Origin: RGIG5612 sp963589005
GTDB lineage: Bacteria > Bacillota > Clostridia > Lachnospirales > Lachnospiraceae
Length of the DNA: 64,000 bases
Direction of reading: 5' to 3'
Assembly: GCA_963589005.1 (NCBI GenBank)
Contig: CAVAJR010000002.1
Coordinates: 58,069-122,068 of the forward strand
Within the stretch, counting starts at the first letter, position 1. Every line of letters starts with the position of its first letter. Below, piece after piece: positions 59,670-64,000 of the stretch. Below the pieces are notes generated by a model. The model saw nothing but the letters and a program-made list of their open reading frames with translations. It was not told the DNA's origin and searched no databases. The translations under genes were made by a program, and so were the position numbers.

Positions 59670-60782
59670 TTATTTGCTTAATTCTTCAATTGAATAATTT
59701 GCGCATGCTGCTTCAAACATTTCTCCGTCAGCTTCAGGATTGATTTCAACAATATATTGCGCTAATTCCTCGACTGAGAATGGAAGATTTCCATCATATG
59801 TAAGTTCATGCATTGCCTTATATTCATCTGCATTGTATGCGATCAGGTATGGCATACGATAATCTGCATTATCTATCTTATTTCCTGCCAAAGCGTTAAC
59901 AACCAATGCAAATGCCAGTTCCATATCACCGATACATCCATCTGCGCAGCCATGAAGTCTTTCATTCTCGAAATATTCAAGTACATAATCTTCTGCAGCC
60001 TCATAGCAGAACATATATACTTGATTTGCTCCGTCCAGACCTGAAGATTCAAGAACGCCACCTGCATTCTTAGCTGCATTTAAGCCTGCTCCAAAGCCGT
60101 TAAGGTCAGGGAAATTTGTAATAAGATTCTGACTTCCTTCCACTTTGTCATATGTGCGTTGTTCAGAGAGAAGCTCCAGGCCATTATCTGCAAGACATGC
60201 CTTAAATCCAACTGCACGCTGATCATTAGCAACACCTGAACCTTCAGGCATACCTAAGAATACCCATTTATCTGCGCCAAGATCTATGCAATGCTGTGTC
60301 ATGGCATATGCTGCGTCATAGTCTGTAGAACTGATTGAGCCTGCATAGTAATCTGAACCTGACATAGACTCATAATATTCTGCATCAATATAGTTGCCCC
60401 ATGTATATGACACATAAATGCCCTTACTATCAAAATATTCCTGTACCTTATCGCCGATTGAGCCATCCATCATGCACAATACTGCGTCTACTCCGGCTGC
60501 TCCCAGATTTTCTGCCGCTGTCATAACCTCGCCGGGATTACCTGCCTCAACAATTGCTGTCTCAACTCCAAATGCCTCGCATAAAGTCTCATAGCCTTCA
60601 ATAATGTTAATAGCCCACGGTGTTGTGGTTGAATAAATCATGAGACCTATCTTCTTGCCTGCTACACTGGTTGCATCCAGCGATGCTGAAGCCTCACCTG
60701 CCATCGCCATTCCCGCTGACGCTGTTAGAACCGTACCCACTGAGAGAACGACTGCTACCATTCTTGATAATGTTTTTTTCAT
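59670..60782 (-). CDS. ABC transporter substrate-binding protein, periplasmic-binding-protein type 1
   Basis: 370 residues. Signal peptide to about AMAGEA (residue 27), then KKIGLMIYSTTTPWAINIIE, the DAVLCMMDGS strand, and FLGMPEGSGVANDQRAVGFK, as in PBP1-type binding proteins for sugars and similar small molecules. No lipobox Cys is present, which is unusual in a Gram-positive. Aromatic residues Tyr and Trp near residue 130 (SYTWGNYIDAEYY) may line the pocket. AAAGGAG lies before the ATG at 60782. It is the third gene of the leftward cluster after the ATPase and first permease. Confidence 0.88.
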   Translation of the reverse strand: MKKTLSRMVAVVLSVGTVLTASAGMAMAGEASASLDATSVAGKKIGLMIYSTTTPWAINIIEGYETLCEAFGVETAIVEAGNPGEVMTAAENLGAAGVDAVLCMMDGSIGDKVQEYFDSKGIYVSYTWGNYIDAEYYESMSGSDYYAGSISSTDYDAAYAMTQHCIDLGADKWVFLGMPEGSGVANDQRAVGFKACLADNGLELLSEQRTYDKVEGSQNLITNFPDLNGFGAGLNAAKNAGGVLESSGLDGANQVYMFCYEAAEDYVLEYFENERLHGCADGCIGDMELAFALVVNALAGNKIDNADYRMPYLIAYNADEYKAMHELTYDGNLPFSVEELAQYIVEINPEADGEMFEAACANYSIEELSK

Positions 60783-60866
60783 ACTTTCTCCTTTCCACAT
60801 GACGGCAGTATTTATAAACTGCCCATTTATATACTCTTTCCATCGAAAAAGTTTGCTGCAGATAAA

Positions 60867-61799
60867 TTATCGCGGTAATACCTTACTGCCTGCTTCTCTT
60901 GTATATCCAATTGCAACAACGATCAGGAACACCAGGCCTCTTACTCCGTATGTCCATGAAACTGGGATGCCAACAACTACCATGCCATTAGTTAGGACCG
61001 AAATAATTATTCCGCCTATTACACCGCATCTGATGGCTGTCTTAACACCGCCGCTCATGGCCATACCGCCCAGAGCAAGAGCTGTAATTACATTGAATTC
61101 TTCATTAAGGCCCGTTGAGGTAGATACATTTCCTGTTCTTGCCAAAAGGAAAAATGTTGCAATTCCAACTATCAAGCCTCCAAACAGGTATGCCATGAAT
61201 CTGTATTTCATAAGCGCAAGTCCTGTCTGTGAAGCTGCAACTCTGTTTTCTCCGTAAGCCTGGCTTGCTCTTCCTATTTTTGTTCTGCTGAATATAAGCC
61301 AGCAAATCGCAATAACAACGGCAAGGCATATGAATCTGAACCACATTTCATTTGCAATTCCCAGATCTACTGAACTGTAAGCCTTGCCTTGCATTACAGA
61401 ATTCACGATTCCTCTCGTAAGAGACATCATGGCTACCGTTCCTATATATGCATTCATGTTAAGTGAAATTGTTATAAATCCTGTAACTGCGTAACACGCT
61501 ATTGCTGTTATTATTGATGCCGGAAGTGCCAGCCATACTACTCCTGTTGCATTCGCTACTGCTACTGCCACTAATGTACTTAACGCAATAACACCGCCTG
61601 CAGAGAAGTCCATGCCTCCCTGCGCATATATTGCCGACAGACCAACGCACAGCATAACTGTTGTAAATGATTGATTGACTACCGTAAGCAGATTGTCACC
61701 AACAAATATCTGTCCCTGCGACCAGATACCAAATACTGCCAATACTACAATAAGTCCTATAAGGGAAATCCATTCTCTGATATATTCTTTTGCATTCAT
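60867..61799 (-). CDS. ABC transporter permease (RbsC/LsrC type), first of two
   Basis: 310 residues, with about eight to nine helices. YAQGGMDFSAGGVIALSTLV, a change of the usual DLSVGS phrase, and IGTVAMMSLTRGIVNSVMQG and VITALALGGMAMSGGVKTAI identify the family. It follows the ATPase gene with 13 bases between. AGGAGGGAATGAAGG precedes the ATG. Together with the second permease it should form the import channel. Confidence 0.9.
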   Translation of the reverse strand: MNAKEYIREWISLIGLIVVLAVFGIWSQGQIFVGDNLLTVVNQSFTTVMLCVGLSAIYAQGGMDFSAGGVIALSTLVAVAVANATGVVWLALPASIITAIACYAVTGFITISLNMNAYIGTVAMMSLTRGIVNSVMQGKAYSSVDLGIANEMWFRFICLAVVIAICWLIFSRTKIGRASQAYGENRVAASQTGLALMKYRFMAYLFGGLIVGIATFFLLARTGNVSTSTGLNEEFNVITALALGGMAMSGGVKTAIRCGVIGGIIISVLTNGMVVVGIPVSWTYGVRGLVFLIVVAIGYTREAGSKVLPR

Positions 61800-61812
61800 C
61801 CTTCATTCCCTC

Positions 61813-63306
61813 CTAAATCATGTTCTGAACCAAGTCATATTCGCTAAGTTCCTGAGCCCTTGTATATTCACCGGTTATTTTTCCTTCTTTCATAATCAAT
61901 ATTCGATCTGACATACCGATTAATTCCTGAAGCTCTTCTGAGATTAAAATAATTGCATGGCCTTGCTTCTTCATATCGTAAATAAGCTGATACATGGCCG
62001 CCTTAACTCCTACATCAACGCCTCGAGTCGGACAGTCAAGAATTAATACTTTAGATTCATGACCCACCCATTTAGCAAATGCCACCTTCTGCTTATTTCC
62101 GCCTGACAGTGCCTTCGTCCGCTGGTTCCTGCCCTGACATTTGATACTCAAGGCTTCTATCTGTTTATCCGCAAATTTCTTTTCCTTGCTCTTGCTGATA
62201 ATTTTTCCTATAGACACCATATCCAGAGACGGAATAGTGATATTAAATCCTATCGAGCCTTGCAGCATAAGCGATTCCGTATCGCGGTTTTTAGATACAT
62301 ATCCAATACCTGCCTCCGTTGCCTCATGACATTTTACGATTTTCTTTTCTCCAACATAGACGCCTCCGTAAACCATCAAGTCAACACCGAACATCGCCCT
62401 TCCCAATTCATGCATTCCGCACTCTGAAAGTCCACCTATGCCCAGGATCTCGCCTTTATGCACCTCAAGATTAATATCTTTCAAAATGTGCAGATCATAC
62501 AGATGTTCAACTTTGAGCATTACCTCATCATCATACGAACCATCATAATCCGCACGGTAATAGTTATCTTTTACTTCTCGTCCAACCATCATCGTTTGGA
62601 TTTTATTTCGTTCATACTGTTCCTTATCCAGATCTCCGATCATTACCCCGTCCCTAAGGACAGTGACACTGGTACAGACATTCATTATTTCATCCAGATC
62701 ATGAGAAATAAAAATTACACTCTTATTTTCTGCGACCATTTTCTTGCATAGATCATATATAATGTCTCTTCCTCTCTGAGAAAGCGCAGTAGTTGTTTCA
62801 TCTATGACCAAAATATCCGGATCGTTTCTCATTGCCGAGGCTACTTCAAGCAACTTTCTGTTTTCCAGATTTATACTCTCTATCGGTGCCGCCGGATCTA
62901 TATCCGTAACTCCGATTTTTTCAAATGCTCTCCTGGCTTCAAGACACATCTGTTTTTTATTTACATAACCAAACCTAGAAAATCTTCCGACTTCTCCCAG
63001 GAACATATTATCCGCTATTGTGCTTCCATTGATTGTTCCGATTTCCTGAACAACCATGGATATCTTCTTTTTTCTGGCATCACCAACATTATGGGGTTCG
63101 TAAGCCTCCCCTTTTAGTATCATCCTTCCCGAATCACAATTCTGGACGCCTGCTATGATTGAAGTCATTGTGGACTTGCCCGAGCCATTTTCTCCTACAA
63201 GGCCTCTGACCTCACCACGGTTCAAAACGAAATCCACACCCTTCAGTGCCTTTGTTGCCCCAAAGTTTTTTACCATATTCTCAATTCTGAGTAATTCCTC
63301 CGCCAT
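61813..63306 (-). CDS. ABC transporter ATPase, RbsA/LsrA type (two domains)
   Basis: 497 residues with two nucleotide-binding domains, as in RbsA, MglA and LsrA. Domain 1: GLVGENGSGKSTMTSIIAGV, a modified signature in NLENRKLLEVASAM, ILVIDETTTALS, FISHDLDE. Domain 2: the Walker A is degenerate (GIGGLSECGMHELGRAMFG), the usual state in this family, and the signature LSGGNKQKVAFAKWV and LILDCPTRGVDVG are intact. GGTGGG lies 9 bases before the ATG at 63306. It is the first gene of the cluster, next to a divergent LysR-type regulator with operator-like palindromes in between. Confidence 0.92.
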   Translation of the reverse strand: MAEELLRIENMVKNFGATKALKGVDFVLNRGEVRGLVGENGSGKSTMTSIIAGVQNCDSGRMILKGEAYEPHNVGDARKKKISMVVQEIGTINGSTIADNMFLGEVGRFSRFGYVNKKQMCLEARRAFEKIGVTDIDPAAPIESINLENRKLLEVASAMRNDPDILVIDETTTALSQRGRDIIYDLCKKMVAENKSVIFISHDLDEIMNVCTSVTVLRDGVMIGDLDKEQYERNKIQTMMVGREVKDNYYRADYDGSYDDEVMLKVEHLYDLHILKDINLEVHKGEILGIGGLSECGMHELGRAMFGVDLMVYGGVYVGEKKIVKCHEATEAGIGYVSKNRDTESLMLQGSIGFNITIPSLDMVSIGKIISKSKEKKFADKQIEALSIKCQGRNQRTKALSGGNKQKVAFAKWVGHESKVLILDCPTRGVDVGVKAAMYQLIYDMKKQGHAIILISEELQELIGMSDRILIMKEGKITGEYTRAQELSEYDLVQNMI

Positions 63307-63349
63307 ACTCGAATACCCACCTTTCAGCACGAAACATATTCAATATAAT

Positions 63350-63446
63350 TTCATGAAAATTGTATTTGCATTTACTGGAATTTTGAAATACAATTACTTG
63401 CATAGTATTATTACACAAATGTAATAATACTAGATTTCATTGAAAT
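63350..63446. promoter_or_regulatory. Operator region between the ABC operon and the LysR gene
   Basis: Several exact inverted repeats are packed here: TTTCATGAAA (about 63350-63359); ATTGTATTT (63359-63367) with AAATACAAT (63386-63394); AGTATTATTAC-ACAAAT-GTAATAATACT (63404-63431, 11-base arms); and ATTTCA-T-TGAAAT (63434-63446). LysR regulators bind such dyads in the divergent spacer. Confidence 0.65.
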
Positions 63447-63555
63447 TAAAGGTTTTTTGCGTATCACTAACACATTGTATAAATTTTGTACATTCTGTTT
63501 TCTTCCGACAATTTCCAATTTTTTCACTTTTATCACTTTAACGGGGAGATCAGCT

Positions 63556-64000
63556 ATGAATTTGACAAGCCTAAGATACTTTACTCAAATAGCAGATATC
63601 GGAAATATAAGTAAGGCAGCCGATGCACTTTTTATATCGCAGCCCGCTCTCAGCAGAAGCATTCTCAGACTTGAAGAGTCGCTGGATGTAAAGCTTTTTG
63701 ATAGGACGCGTACCGGACTTAAGCTTACTGAAGCCGGAAAAATATTATACGACGAAGCAGACAACATCTTCCTGCAGGATCGTTTATTGATGGAGAAGCT
63801 TCATTCGTCTAATTCGACCACCAACATTCCTCTTAAAGTTTTGTTTTCCAGCGATACTTTTTATGACAAAATCAACAGATTTAATCTGGATTACAATCGA
63901 AACACAGCATCACAAAAATTCATTATCGAACGTCACAACTGGAATTCTATTCGCCATATGATTCTCAAAGGACTCGCTGATATAACATTATGTATAGACC
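63556..64000 (+). CDS. LysR-family transcriptional regulator (3' end outside window)
   Basis: The first 148 residues are visible. The N-terminal helix-turn-helix is complete: LTSLRYFTQIADIGNISKAA, FISQPALSRSILRLEESLDV, KLFDRTRTGLKLTEAGKILY. The effector domain begins near residue 90 (IPLKVLFSSDTFYDKINRF). GGGGAGAT is 5 bases before the ATG. It is divergent from the twelve-gene cluster, as LysR activators usually are from the genes that they control; the inducer is probably the imported molecule or a product of it. Confidence 0.93.
   Translation, partial: MNLTSLRYFTQIADIGNISKAADALFISQPALSRSILRLEESLDVKLFDRTRTGLKLTEAGKILYDEADNIFLQDRLLMEKLHSSNSTTNIPLKVLFSSDTFYDKINRFNLDYNRNTASQKFIIERHNWNSIRHMILKGLADITLCID

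Overview
This window looks like a chromosomal segment of a low-to-mid G+C anaerobic Clostridia species, most likely a gut Lachnospiraceae member. The signs are AGGAGG-type ribosome sites, a PerR/reverse-rubrerythrin operon, a type III glutamine synthetase, a divergent ANTAR antiterminator, an Amt-PII fusion, dapL and a class B sortase. Species cannot be set from the sequence alone. A run of 10 N at 50823-50832 marks a scaffold join. No rRNA, tRNA, CRISPR array or intact insertion sequence was found.

Layout. 1-7.9 kb: an accessory region with a LytTR two-component system (1483-3559), a divergent FtsX-type ABC transporter, and a second LytTR-type promoter driving a small membrane protein followed by the stump of another ABC ATPase. 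Between them sit an AAA/PD-(D/E)XK protein, a RhuM protein and a zinc-finger protein. 8.1-10.5 kb: two tandem paralogous secreted acidic proteins. 10.5-20.8 kb: mostly housekeeping genes (pgeF, reverse rubrerythrin/perR, a glycine/methionine-rich membrane protein, mobA, rsmA, tatD, metG, a CmpB-type membrane protein, rhodanese-TtcA). 21.4-37.2 kb: a nitrogen-assimilation block. amt-PII, asnB and glnN read leftwards; a short glnA, the ANTAR protein, pyrG, gltB and gltD read rightwards. Several transcripts start with strong leader hairpins. 37.2-48.7 kb: dapL, purF, a MATE exporter, a sortase, and a peptide ABC transporter whose two ATPases are fused. 48.9-63.3 kb: twelve consecutive leftward genes opposite a LysR regulator. 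They encode a ribose/AI-2-like ABC importer, a flavin reductase, two creatinase-fold proteins without metal ligands, two D-2-hydroxyacid dehydrogenases, a malic enzyme, and citrate-lyase-like alpha and beta subunits.

The most novel-looking signals are: (a) the twelve-gene catabolic cluster, which reads as an uptake and breakdown route for an unidentified small molecule; (b) a family of hairpin repeats at 19.5, 21.3, 23.4, 37.6 and 47.1 kb, each just 3' of a stop codon, with variable but self-complementary arms around a conserved centre; (c) a pair of structured repeats after gltD with compensatory base changes; (d) two near-identical LytTR promoters 5.8 kb apart; and (e) low-complexity inserts in several housekeeping enzymes.
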